64,000 nucleotides of DNA, from assembly GCA_964036045.1 (NCBI GenBank), contig OZ038392.1, positions 23,648,090 to 23,712,089 on the forward strand. Reading direction: 5' to 3'. This DNA is from Eutreptiella sp. 'Long Island Sound 2002' (Eukaryota; Euglenozoa; Euglenophyceae; Eutreptiales; Eutreptiaceae). Shown here one piece after another: positions 52,026-62,618 of this stretch. The notes under the pieces were generated by a model. That model worked only from the letters and a program-made list of their open reading frames with translations, did no database searches and was not told where the DNA came from. The translations under genes were made by a program, and so were the position numbers. Each line of letters starts with the position of its first letter. The stretch's first letter is position 1.

Positions 52026-54086
52026 CCTGTGGCTTCCAGCTCCGCGCCGCGATGGTATGCGGCTGACTATCCCCATCCACTACACGCTACTGGAACTTAT
52101 GTGGATGTTCCTGGGTATGCTCCTGGGTATGCACCTGGGTATGCACCCTTGAGTGGGTTGAGGAGAGGACCGGAGTCTCTTGGTGGCAGGAGTAGAGGAT
52201 CGGGAACATCCTCCAACTGGTCCCTGACGCGGTCGGAGATCAACGAGGTGCTCCGAGGAGCCACCTCAAAAATCGTGGGCGACCTCACACAAGAGATCCG
52301 TGAGAAGCTGGAGCCCCTGATGATCCCGCCCCAAACGTCACCAATCTCGGTGGGAATGTCACCCCACCGAGTACAGGCTAACCACCTGACGGCAGGGTTG
52401 ACAAATACCCTGGGGAGCCTGAGGAGCAGACCGATGCCGACGCCTGCAGCTATTCCGAGAAGTCCCTTCGTGCCGAGAACGGCCCAGCCGCCCTACAGCC
52501 ACGTGACGAACTCGACGAGGGCCGAGCTGTACCGGCTGGGGCTGACAGCCTTAAGGGCTATGGTGGACGTGGAGCCTTATGGCTCCAGTGATCTAGGCGG
52601 AGACCCCTCCGATGACGAGCTGCCGTCGATGGATTCTTCTTCGCCCTCAGATGACGATGACCCTGAGGACGCCGAGGACCCCAAGGGTAAGAAGAAGAAG
52701 AAGAAGAAGAAGAAGACCCGACGCCCTGAAGGACGCCGAGCTCAGGAGGCGAAGGCAATAGCCACCTCCAAGATCGTGGTCAACCTGCCTGAGTTCACAG
52801 GCAAGGACCTCAGCGAGTTCGCTGAGAACTTTGGCCGGTTCCTACGACTGACCGGCCAAACCCACGCGAGTGGGCGAGTGAAGTGTGATCTGCTCCTGCA
52901 GTGCTGCAAGACCAAGTACCGGGAGAAGCAGGTCAGGCAGATCGTGACTAACTCCGCCACCTTTGCTGATGTGTTGGTTGCCCTGGAGAGGCAGTACCCA
53001 ACCTACGAAACCGACCTCTCCATCAGGGTCGAGATCCAGAACCTACCCGTGCTGCCCAACAACCCCAAGCCTGGCAGGGTATCTGAGCTGTTGGCTGATC
53101 TGGATCACTGGGCTGGACGACTGACGCCCGGCTCCTACAGCAGCGACGACCTGCTATTCTGGTTGGTGGCCAAGCTCCCTCGAGAGCTATGGGACGAGTG
53201 CCGTTTGACGGCTGAGCGCAAGGCTATATCCCTCCACTACGAGGATCTTTGCGTGCTGCTCCTGGAGATGGCGCTGGAGAAGGAGAGCGACCAGCACCTG
53301 AACAACTACCGTCCTGGTGGTGGAGGTTCTGGAGGCAAAGGGTACCAAGGGTCCCGACCTGGGCAGGGGACTACCCCCAAACACGCCCACGCCCGTACCA
53401 TGGAGAACGTGAAGGAGCTATTCTGGTGTGATGCCAGAGATGAGCAGGGCCACCTGCAGCACGCCTCTGACTGCGAGCAGCGAGACTGCTTCGTCGTCCA
53501 GGGGAAGCAGCAGGAGAAGAACACCGGCGCCAAAGCGAAGCTGCCGGATCATTACCGCTGCACCATCACGTGTGCATTCTGCGGTAAGCGGAAGCACTAC
53601 GAGGATGAGTGCTACCATAAGCAACGCCTATCGGCGAAGCTTAAGGGGGAAGATCCTGGCAAAGGCTCAGGCAAAGGTGGAGGCAAGGCCAAAGGCAACG
53701 ACTCCGGCAAGGGCAAGTCGAAAGGACGTGGTCAAGGTGGTCAAGACAAGGGTCAAGGTGGACGAGGAGGAGGCGCTAACCGCCAGACCGACAACAAGAA
53801 CAAGGACAAGACCGGAGGCAACCCCAACCCTAATCCAGGGGGGAACTCCGAGCCCTCTGGAGGGCAGTCTGGACCTACCACCTGCTCACAAACGCAGGCC
53901 CAGCAAGAACAAGGGAGCCCCCACCCGGATAGCTGGGAGGCACAGAGCAAAAAGCAAGAACAAGGAGCCAAGCGTGAGCATGAAGGTGGTGATGACGGCA
54001 ACGCTAAGAAGAGGAGCCGTTTCATGAGGATGGCCCGCAAATTGCGAAACAAGGGGTTCGAGGTGACCTGTCCCGCGGAGTTCTGA
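52026..54086 (+). CDS. gag: Gag of element C (capsid-like domain, CCHC knuckle)
   Basis: 686 sense codons between TAG 52023-52025 and TGA 54084-54086. Near the start is a YAPG tandem repeat (three units, about 52110-52150), then Ser/Arg-rich sequence, an acidic DDDDPEDAEDP patch and a Lys9 run (52690-52716). The capsid-like helical region runs from about residue 247 (NLPEFTGKDLSEFAENF) to about 430. The zinc knuckle CAFCGKRKHYEDEC (C-X2-C-X4-H-X4-C) is at 53571-53612. It is followed by a Gly/Lys/Gln-rich RNA-binding tail (GKGGGKAKG, GRGQGGQDKGQ) and a basic end (KKRSRFMRMARKLRNKG). The same architecture occurs in B2 Gag, supporting the family link. No frame damage inside this stretch. Confidence 0.85.
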   Translation, partial: PVASSSAPRWYAADYPHPLHATGTYVDVPGYAPGYAPGYAPLSGLRRGPESLGGRSRGSGTSSNWSLTRSEINEVLRGATSKIVGDLTQEIREKLEPLMIPPQTSPISVGMSPHRVQANHLTAGLTNTLGSLRSRPMPTPAAIPRSPFVPRTAQPPYSHVTNSTRAELYRLGLTALRAMVDVEPYGSSDLGGDPSDDELPSMDSSSPSDDDDPEDAEDPKGKKKKKKKKKTRRPEGRRAQEAKAIATSKIVVNLPEFTGKDLSEFAENFGRFLRLTGQTHASGRVKCDLLLQCCKTKYREKQVRQIVTNSATFADVLVALERQYPTYETDLSIRVEIQNLPVLPNNPKPGRVSELLADLDHWAGRLTPGSYSSDDLLFWLVAKLPRELWDECRLTAERKAISLHYEDLCVLLLEMALEKESDQHLNNYRPGGGGSGGKGYQGSRPGQGTTPKHAHARTMENVKELFWCDARDEQGHLQHASDCEQRDCFVVQGKQQEKNTGAKAKLPDHYRCTITCAFCGKRKHYEDECYHKQRLSAKLKGEDPGKGSGKGGGKAKGNDSGKGKSKGRGQGGQDKGQGGRGGGANRQTDNKNKDKTGGNPNPNPGGNSEPSGGQSGPTTCSQTQAQQEQGSPHPDSWEAQSKKQEQGAKREHEGGDDGNAKKRSRFMRMARKLRNKGFEVTCPAEF

Positions 54087-54126
54087 CGGGGACACTCTGG
54101 TGGCACCCAAGACCTGGTGTTTTGGG
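54084..54126 (+). promoter_or_regulatory. In-frame gag-pol stop (TGA-CGG) with downstream hairpin
   Basis: TGA followed by CGG, a known leaky-stop context in plant RNA virus readthrough. Gag and pol are in the same frame. CCCAAGAC (54106-54113) and GTTTTGGG (54119-54126) form an 8-bp stem with one G-U pair and a 5-nt loop, starting 19 nt after the stop. The hairpin overlaps the conserved DLVFW codons. Confidence 0.6.
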
Positions 54127-55060
54127 TACGTATCCGACTAGGGGGACGTGAATACCTGGGGGTACTGGATACTGGCGCCACAATATCGATAGTGGTTAAG
54201 AAAATTTTACCTTGTGGGAGCCTGAAGAACACCATGACCACCGCCGCTATACGCATGGGGGATTGACATGTGGTGCACAGCTGCGGGGACTGTGAAGTGG
54301 AGGTACCTATGGGCTCTAGGACTATCGCCCATCGGTTCTATGTGATGGACACTGATGCCTTCGACTTTGTATTGGGGACTGACTTCTTCGTGCAGCACTC
54401 CCAGATACAATCCCTGACGCTGCAAGCGCCCTACCTCCTCTACGTGGACCACGGCAGTGGCAGAGAGTCTGTGCCACTGGAGCAGTCGGAACATACCTCG
54501 AGTTACCTGAGGCTATCGAAGGAGGAGCCCTCTAACATGATGGCGGCCTCCAAAACTGAGGACTATCAACTATTGGGGGAAGTCCTAGACCAAGGTCTGA
54601 AGGAGTTGGGTTACTCTCGAGAAGACCTGAGTGTGGAGTTGTTCGCCAGCGACAAGCAGCATGTACTGGACCTTTACTGCAGCAAGGGGAAGAACTGCAG
54701 CTACAAATTTTACTGGCCCTCTTTCGGGATGGCCTACGGGAACCCCAGGTTCAGTGAACTGGGGAAGGTGCTGACCAAGGTGGTCTTGGAACGTTCCCGT
54801 ATGGTCCTGTGTTCCCCCGATTGGGGAGCCCTTGGGGGCAACGAGTACTGGCGAACCCTCCTTGACAAGCTGACTATCAGCTCTGTGCGGTTACCTGATG
54901 AGGCCATCTACGTGCCTCTGGGACGCAAGACGCCCATTGGGAAGCCCGGATGGGGGAGTATGCTAAGCGTGGTGGACGGAGGTCTTACCTCCATTCCCTG
55001 GGAGGATCTGGACCCGACTCTGGTCCAGGCTATACAGCGAGAAAGCAACGGACTCGCCTT
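54087..55060 (+). CDS. pol: Pol of element C, part 1 (aspartic protease and linker domain)
   Basis: In frame with Gag. After DLVFWVRIRLGGREYLGV comes the protease motif DTGATISIV (Asp at 54168). A TGA at 54264-54266 sits where B1 has a glycine codon (GDG-RTIHSLGG), so it looks like a single-base nonsense mutation. The frame is otherwise open to 55067. The linker domain matches B (YGNPRFSELGKVLTKVV ... KLTISSVRLPDEAIYVP). At about 55060 the frame used by the rest of pol is one base different: comparison with B shows one base missing between the codons for V and D in LVDLK, so the break is probably a deletion rather than a programmed shift. Confidence 0.8.
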
Positions 55061-58000
55061 GGTGACTTGAAGGATCGACTACGACCTCAAGATGCTGTTG
55101 AGACTACACCCGGAGGAGATGAGTACATCTTGACTGACACTAACGCCCCCAACTCTCCCTGTCATGTACCTGTTCCTGATGGAGTCTCTGAGTGTGGACT
55201 ATCTGAGCTACCTAGGTCTATCCACTCAGATGACGAAACTGAGCACGACGCCTTCTTCGTGCAGATCTGTGTGGAGGAAGTGGAGAACGCCGAGTACGTC
55301 GCCCCACTAAGACCCCTACTCTCCATGAGGGTGGAAGACCCCGTGGATGAGGAGCTGGACCCTCGATCCAGGCTCAGGGAGTATGTGGATTCCAAGAGGA
55401 AGTTGGTGGCAAAAAAGCTATGCTACGCGAAGCCTACCCGCAGCTCATGGCCACTGAAGCAAGGACGTATGGGAGACCTCTCGCAATTGAAGGAGGACCT
55501 CGAACAGAAGATCACCACCTGGCAAAGGGAGGTAGATCTCAAGCTCATGAAGAGCGTGTGGGGCGCCCATGTGAGGACCCGAGAGGAGGACCACCTCTCG
55601 CAGAAATGTGTATGTGAACCCCCTCGAGCGTGCCTATGTTGCCATCGTCCATCGGAGATGGTTGAACAAGACCTTCTATACGCCTACCAAGGGCTGAAGG
55701 ATACAACCACGGGCAAAGAGTCGGTGGAGGACCACCTCCCGACGTCTATCACTCAGGGGGCAAGCAACTTACACTCTGACGAGGACATGGAGGACAAGAT
55801 CAAGATATTGGACCCGCGGGTACAGAAGCACATACGGACCTATCTGGAGGTGTTCGGAGAACTACCCCCTCCAGCCTCATGCGACAAGCTGGTACAGATG
55901 GACCTCAAGCTGAAACCCGATTTCGTGGGTCACAAGATCCGGAAGAGACGCTATCCAGCTCCTAAAGAGCAGGCCGACGAGATTGGGCGACAGATACAGG
56001 AGTGTATCGACGCTGGCCTAGTCCTGGAGTACAAGGACGGGGACTACCCCCTACACTGCAGCCCCTGTTTCCTGGTGGCTAAACCTGGGTCTACAGCCAA
56101 ACGGCTAGTAGTGGACTACGGAGAGCTGAACAAGAAGACGCTGAACCACTCAGGGTCCATTCCCAACATTGAGTCTACCCTGGAGAAGATAGCCTCCTGC
56201 CGCTACAAGACCAAGATGGACAAGCGAAGCGGATTCTGGCAAGTGGACCTGACGCCCAACGCACAGGAACTACTGGCCTTCATCACCCCTCAGGGGAGGG
56301 TGTTCAAGAGGAAGGTCATGCCGTTTGGTGTGGCTAACGCCCCCGCTCTATTCCAAGAGCTGATGAACAAGATATTGTCCATCCTACGAAGGAGACCTAA
56401 GGTGCAGGAGCTCATATCCCGTGGTGCCCAGATGGAGGCTCACATCGATGATGTATGCCTCGGGACCAATACCCAGGAGGATCACCTAATCCTCTTGGGT
56501 GAGTTCTTTGCGGTCTGCCAGGAGAACCACACACCACTCAAGCTGGAGAAGTGTGAGTTCATGCAGGAGACCATGCAGTACCTGGGGTTTGACGTTGGCT
56601 ATGGGTGGTGGACCCCAGCAGCCTCTAAGGCCAAACCCCTGATGGATGCCAAGGTACGACACGAAGACCCCAAGAAAGGACTTCATGATGTACGCAGTTT
56701 CATTGGGGCGTGCAACTTCTATCGCCGCCACATCAAGAACTTCACCTATACCAGCGCCGTTCTGACGGACTTGATCAAGAAGAGTACTACTTGGCGCTGG
56801 GGCCCACAAGAGCAACAAGCGTTTGACGAGCTCAAAAATAAGGTAGCCAACGCTAAGTGCTTGGGCGTGCCTAGGGCACAAGGGGAGATTATCCTGGTGA
56901 CCGACGCCAGCAATGTGGGCGGTGGTGGAACGTTGTTCCAATGGCAAGCACTAGAGAAGGAGGAGTTCGACTCGGCCATTTCCCAATGGGGGACTGAAGG
57001 TCTCAACGGAGATGGAACCCTCAAGCACAGCTACCCTGACGACAAGTGGGTCCTAGTACCTCTGGGCCACTGGAACTGGAAGTGGAACCAGGCCAGGGGG
57101 AACTACTCCACCTATGAGCAGGAACTGCTCGCGGGTATGCTGGTGCTATCCTCACAAGCACGACTGTTGGGGAGTAACCCTGTGGTCTGGCTATGCGACC
57201 AAGAACCGGTCCGCAGTTTCCAGAAGGGTCCCCCACCTGAGAAGGCCAAGCTACGGCGCTGGTGGACCTACCTCAGTCAACTACGGCTGACGGTACACCA
57301 TATCCAGGGAGTGAAGAACGAGTGTGCCGACTACATCAGCCGCAACAACTTCGACGACCTGATTGGTGCCCGGTCTGAAGCGCTGGCTAAGGAGGCGTTC
57401 AGCCGTATGGACGTACACCTGGACCTGAACATGACCATGATACGCCCCCTGGATGGACTCCAACAATCGGAGTACCTGAAGGAGTTTGGGGATATCTACA
57501 AGCGCCTGGAGAAACGCCTTGAACCCCTCCTGGTCAACCAAGACCAGTGGAAGAGGGACAAGAGCTACCTCTGGCACAAGGACCGCATCGTGGTGCCTAG
57601 TGACCGAGTCCCAGCGCTGCTGAAGTGGACCCATGAGTCCAGTGGTCATGTGGGTGCTGACCGTACCCTGAGGCTGTTCAAGCAGTGGTTCCACACTACG
57701 TGGACTGACGACCAACTGCGGAAAACCCTCCAGCCTATCGTGGACAAGTGCCCGTGCAGGTCCTGTAAACCAGGGGATATCAGGGACAGAGGTCTCTACT
57801 CGACCCTGCCCATCCCTCACTGTGCTAACAGTGTTCTATACGTGGACTACACGGAGATGCCGAAGTTCGGGGGCTATGACTTCGCCCTCGTGGTAACCTG
57901 TGGGTTGACCAGGTTTACCAGGGTGTTCCCATGTACCAAGCACATTACCGGGGAGGAGACTATCAAGATACTCCTGGAGGAGTGGTTTTGTGTCTATGGG

Positions 58001-59050
58001 GCGCCCAAGGAGATCAACTCCGATGAGGACGTACGAGTACGCTCAGATACTGGCTGGTACAAGAGGGTCCTGAGATCCCTCAATGTCCAGGTGTCTACGG
58101 GAATTCCCTACTCTCACACGAGCAACCCCCTATGTGAGCGACAGATTCGTGTCCTGAAGGAGAACGTCAGGATATGGTGCAAAACTGAACGCACCAGAGA
58201 CTGGGTGAGACTACTCCCCGTCATATCCTTGATGATGAACTCCCAAGAGAGTTCTGCTACTGGCTACTCGCCCCATGAGCTATTCCTAGGGCGTCCGGCG
58301 TGGTTCCTACATGCCCCCTATCCAGAGGACACCGATTCTTCTGTGGGTGAATGGGTCCAAGAGCAACAAGCGAAGGTGGACAAGGCCAAGGCTATGCTCC
58401 AGAGAGTGAGGGAGCGTCAGTGGAACAAGAAGAACAAGCACCGAGTACCGACCACCTACCAAGAGGGGGACTGGGTGCTGGTGCACCACAGTCGACTATC
58501 CGCCTGGCCACGCTCTACCAGCGATGACCCATACTTCGGGCCGTACAAGATTCTATTCGTGGATGGTCACCGTATCACTGTGCGGTGTTCTCCCCGACTA
58601 GGGGGGACCCTGGTGTGCGCTGCTCAACACCTGAAGCGCTACCATGATCCTGAAGACCTCTGTGGGGAGGAGTGGGAGCTGAACGACGAGGAAATCGCTG
58701 CTCTGGACCTACAAGGGGCTGCCAGCCCTATGGAAGTTGAAGGTGAACTCCCCGACATGAACGCCGAGGAGATGGCTAAGGAGGGCTTCTACCTGGTGAA
58801 GTCTGTCCTACGCCACCGCTATCGCCAGGGTTGGCGCTTCCTCACCCTCTGGGAAGGGTTTGGAGTCGAAGAGGCCACCTGGGAACCCTTCTCTGCATTT
58901 GTTCTACCGGAGGGACGCCTAAACTCAGTTCTGGTTGACGACTTGTCCCAGAACAACCTTGGTGAGTTGCTGAGGCTCGCTGAGACGCTTGCCTCCAAGA
59001 CTAAAGCTAGGGACCGAACCTTACCCTTACCTGCCAAAGCGTATGTGTGA
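55060..59050 (+). CDS. pol: Pol of element C, part 2 (RT, RNase H, integrase, chromodomain-like end)
   Basis: Open to TGA 59048-59050, about 1329 codons. RT: QMDLKLKPDF near 55900, LVVDYGELN, MPFGVANAPALFQ, and the catalytic box HIDD at 56441-56452, where Tyr or Phe is usual. RNase H: TDASNVGGGG (Asp 56903), YEQELLAG, CDQEPV, ECADYIS. Integrase: HESSGH (57632-57649) and CPCRSC zinc ligands, and a catalytic triad of Asp 57845, Asp 58022, Glu 58136, spaced D(58)D(37)E. A GPF-like linker follows (YQEGDWVLVHHSRL). The C-terminal part (EGFYLVKSVLRHRYR ... WRFLTLWEGFGVEEATWEP, about 58780-58890) resembles a chromodomain. All catalytic acids are present; only the upstream stop and frameshift would prevent expression. 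Confidence 0.88.
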
Positions 59051-61256
59051 GTGTGCTAGTCCTAAGGTCCTGAGAGCAAGCCGCAGAAGTGGTGTGCTAA
59101 TTCTACCTGCGCCCTTGCTAAACCTGAAGGGTTGGCTTATTGATGCCACGGGGTACCCCCTGGGTCTCCCCTCCCCTATGCGCCCAATTTCTGTGCTTGC
59201 GCAAAACCTTTGGGGAATACCCAGCGTGCTAATCCAGGTATTGTTTTCCCTACCTATCTGTCTACTACAGGGAGGGGTGGCCAAAAGCTATGAAGGCATG
59301 AAAACGCCGTTTTGCTATGTGGCCAAAACACTGACCTAACCACTGCCACAGCCCACCAACCCTGCTAAAATTGCAGGAAACGGGTGGGACAGTGACACAC
59401 GCACTACAGGTCCTACACACCCTACAGTGGCACCATCCTGGTGGGCGAGCACTGTGCAACTGGCTCAAGCCCCCACTCAGGACTACCACTCCTACACGCA
59501 CACTCTACTGGGCGTTGTGAAGTCAAAGGGGTCGTGGGTCCTAGCGACCCTCCTGTGAAATGACAAGAAAACACAGCGCTGCTAAGCAACTGTGGCCTAA
59601 CAGGGGTTGCCACAACGCGTTTCCCCTGCTAGGGCTTGGAGGGAAGGAGTGCTCTCGCGTGCAAGGCGCAGATGTCGATGAAGTCGGACTCCGTGCTCAG
59701 CCACAGGCGGAGCGGAGTTACTTGTTTGTGTGATCTGCGCCCTTGTTTAGCAGGGCATACAAAAAAGGCTGCTGCACCAATCACCCTACCTGCCCAGCTG
59801 TAAAACAGAGGCAAATGAAAGGGCGTTTGCAGCGGAGGAACCAAGCCACACTCCAGGTATTATACCCTTCTCAGTGTGACCTATAATACACTGTCCGCAA
59901 ACACGCTGCAGGAGCAGCTACCCTTGTCAAGCAAGCAAGCTTTAAGGGACTCCTCAGGTTCTCTTAAAGAACGTACCGAGGAGCCCCTGCGTAGCCTAAA
60001 CAAGGTTTACCGTGCGCACTTCGCGTGGCCTACCCTCTGATGCGTGTGTGCATGCACGAGTATGCGCGACGTTGTTGGGCAAACCTGCCCATCTGACTCT
60101 CAATCACGTACTCCACCAGGGGGTGGCCCCGCCTGGGCTTACTCACCTTACCTACCGCTGGAGAGCGAGAGCAAGTGAGGGGCGCACGCGAAGAACGTTG
60201 CTATGCACTTGTGTGTATGTCTAATCACCCTGATCTGACCGCTAATCATCTGCAATCTTTCCAACCAATCCCTCTATCGCGTCCTATCGTTGTTTGCGCT
60301 GCTACAAGGCTCGTTCACGGAGACACGAGACGAGCAATGTGTATGCGGCATACGAGACGAGCATACCTGTAGTTTATACCTGATTCATCGAAGTCTTTTC
60401 GTTCCTTTTCGAATTCTTGAATTTTTGAAGCTTCTATTAGTGTGGGTGGAATCTGTATGTTTTTTTTATTAATGTGTGTCTCGTCATTTTTGAGACTACG
60501 TGAGACATACGTTCATAATTCCATTATTTCTCCATTTTCCGGCGCTTCGCTAGGAGCCGCTCCTGTGGACCGCCATTTTATGCGTATGAATTTCTGGATT
60601 TAAAAAATCCAGAGATGACTATAATTTCTATAAAAATGTGCTTCTGATGCACAATTGGATTCTGCTCAGGTGTGTCGTTTCAGAAAAATTCTAGGCCGTC
60701 ATTTGACGGATTTTGGTGTCGTCGCTTCGTTTTTGCGTGGATTCGTCCATAATTCTCCGATTCCTGCCTCTGCAGATACCCACGCGCAGCCTCGCTGAGT
60801 AGGCCGTGTTCGGGCCGAAACGCAGGTGCCTGGAGAGACTGAGCAGAACCAAGACCCCACCAAGGGGCAATTTAATTTTTTCGAGACTCCCTTCGCCCTA
60901 AGACAGGTCACAGGTCGCCAGCAGGTTTACGAGAACCCAGGCGAGTGTGTATAATGTGTCTTGCGTTGGGTTTGTGTCGATGCTGCGTCTTGGAGGGAGG
61001 GATGCATATGCACATGTCTTGGCATGCTCCCATACTAACCCAACCAAGCCACAGGAGCCCCGGCAGCGCCATGAGCGCTGAGTCTTCTGTAGGATATGTT
61101 ACAAACAAAGCAGCAAAAGGACGCCAGCCATGGTGAGCGCCCATTTTTCAGTGTGAGGGAAACTGTAGGTATTTTAAAGTAGATGTGGAAACCAAGGAAA
61201 GGCCAAGAAAAATTCCCTTTTTCCTAAAATGCGACAGTGGTGGCCACCACAGCACA
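59051..61256 (+). other. 3' non-coding region of element C
   Basis: 2.2 kb between the pol stop and the PPT. No frame above 116 codons and no envelope-like or other domain is seen. The composition changes from GC-rich to AT-rich near 60360-60660. Confidence 0.6.
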
Positions 61257-61263
61257 ATGGGGG
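61257..61263 (+). other. Polypurine tract of element C
   Basis: TGGGGG (61258-61263) directly precedes the LTR start. It is short but correctly placed. Confidence 0.55.
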
Positions 61264-62050
61264 AGTAGGAAAAAGTGCTTTTCCAATGCTTTGAGACATA
61301 CTCTAGTTGTATTAGAGATGCACTGAGCATCCATGCATTTTTATCTTAGTATTGGTCCAACCAAAAGTGGTGATAACACATTTTGACCTATGGAACCAAA
61401 CACCCAATCAGCATATGGAGTGGACCCCTTGATCCCCTTTCAATGTGAAGCTATTCATCTTTTCCTGAGTTGACTGAGCAGTGACATACCTAAAGTAGAG
61501 CCTATGAATTTATCTATGTTTTTCCATGAATTCTTAGCTATCCTAGTGGTATGCACCCTAGGGGGCTGGGCACCTCTTTTTGAGAGGTCCTGGGTTCAAT
61601 TCATGGTCAGCCTAGCTAAGTAGGAAGATCCCATGTGACATGGCAGTGACCTCATCGCCACATACCATGCCACCTCAGCACATATGGGACCCAAAACAAA
61701 GAGTGCACATCCCCTGAGACGGCACTATGGAGAGAGAGTGACCATGGGGCAGTTTTCTAACTCTTTTCCAAAAACATTTCAGCTATCTTTGTGAATATGC
61801 ATTCATTTGTGACCTGAGTTGCAGTTTCTGTGAATATCCAATCATCTTTCACTGTTTACACTGCAGCCCTTCATGCTTTGATCCTGATCTTCTCCTCTTT
61901 GCACACTTCTGGCTTGGGTTATCCTGGATTGACTCTATTTCTGCAAAACAAAGGTTTTCATCTTCCAAAACAAGCAGCAGGAAACCCTACACCTACAGCA
62001 AGCAGCAGGAGAAGCAAAAACACAGTGCTGAAAACACTATAAACGTTTCT
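61264..62050 (+). repeat. 3' LTR of element C (787 bp)
   Basis: Starts AGTAGGAAAAAG and ends GTTTCT, followed by the second CCAAT. The tRNA-like fold is repeated at 61533-61620 with one change in the T-arm (CCTGG to CATGG). Confidence 0.9.
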
Positions 62051-62535
62051 CCAATGGTCCAAGATCACTCTTGGAAAAATGCGTTTCGACCCATTTTTCA
62101 CCCATTTTTGCTCCCAAAGCGGCCCCTTATCAAGGAATATTGGGATTCCAATGGGCCAAAACCCGTCCAAATGGGCTCAAAATGGGCTAAAAACACTTCT
62201 CCGAGCATCCCAAATGGTCCAGGATCACTTTTGGAAAAATGCGTTTTTGACCCATTTTTGACCCATTTTTGGTCTTGAAACGGCCCATTTTCAAGGCACT
62301 TTGGGATTTTCCGTGTGCCAAAACACGTCACCACGGGCTCAAAACGGGCTAAAAACACTTGTTTGAGCATCCCAAATGGTCCAGGATCACTTTTGGGTAA
62401 ACGCGTTTTTGACCCATTTCGACCCACTTTTGGTCTTGAAACGGCCCATTTTCAAGGCACTTTGGGATTTTCCGTGTGTCAAAACACGTCACCACGGGCT
62501 CAAAACGGGCTGAAAACACTTTTTTGAGCATCCCA
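62051..62535 (+). repeat. ~160-bp tandem monomers, right flank of element C
   Basis: GAGCATCCCAA-type starts at about 62206, 62366 and 62526 (period 160). It continues the array interrupted at 50649. It ends abruptly at about 62538, where GC-rich sequence begins. Confidence 0.8.
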
Positions 62536-62618
62536 AGTCACGGCGGATGGGGGTATGTCCATGCTGATGACAGTGTCCCTGCAGCATGTGCAGGACGCGA
62601 TGCAGCCGCAGCAGATGC

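Larger units (their letters stand above)
50650..62050 (+). mobile_element. Element C: full-length Ty3-type LTR retrotransposon (11.4 kb)
   Basis: Two 787-bp LTRs (50650-51436, 61264-62050) flank gag and pol. A 5-bp target duplication, CCAAT, lies at 50645-50649 and 62051-62055. PBS and PPT are in place. About ten base differences between the LTRs (1.3%) indicate a recent insertion. The proteins are related to family B. Three in-frame stops and one frameshift occur in the coding part. Two of the stops are at positions that could be functional (N-terminal ORF/gag and gag/pol); the others look like inactivating mutations. Confidence 0.9.
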
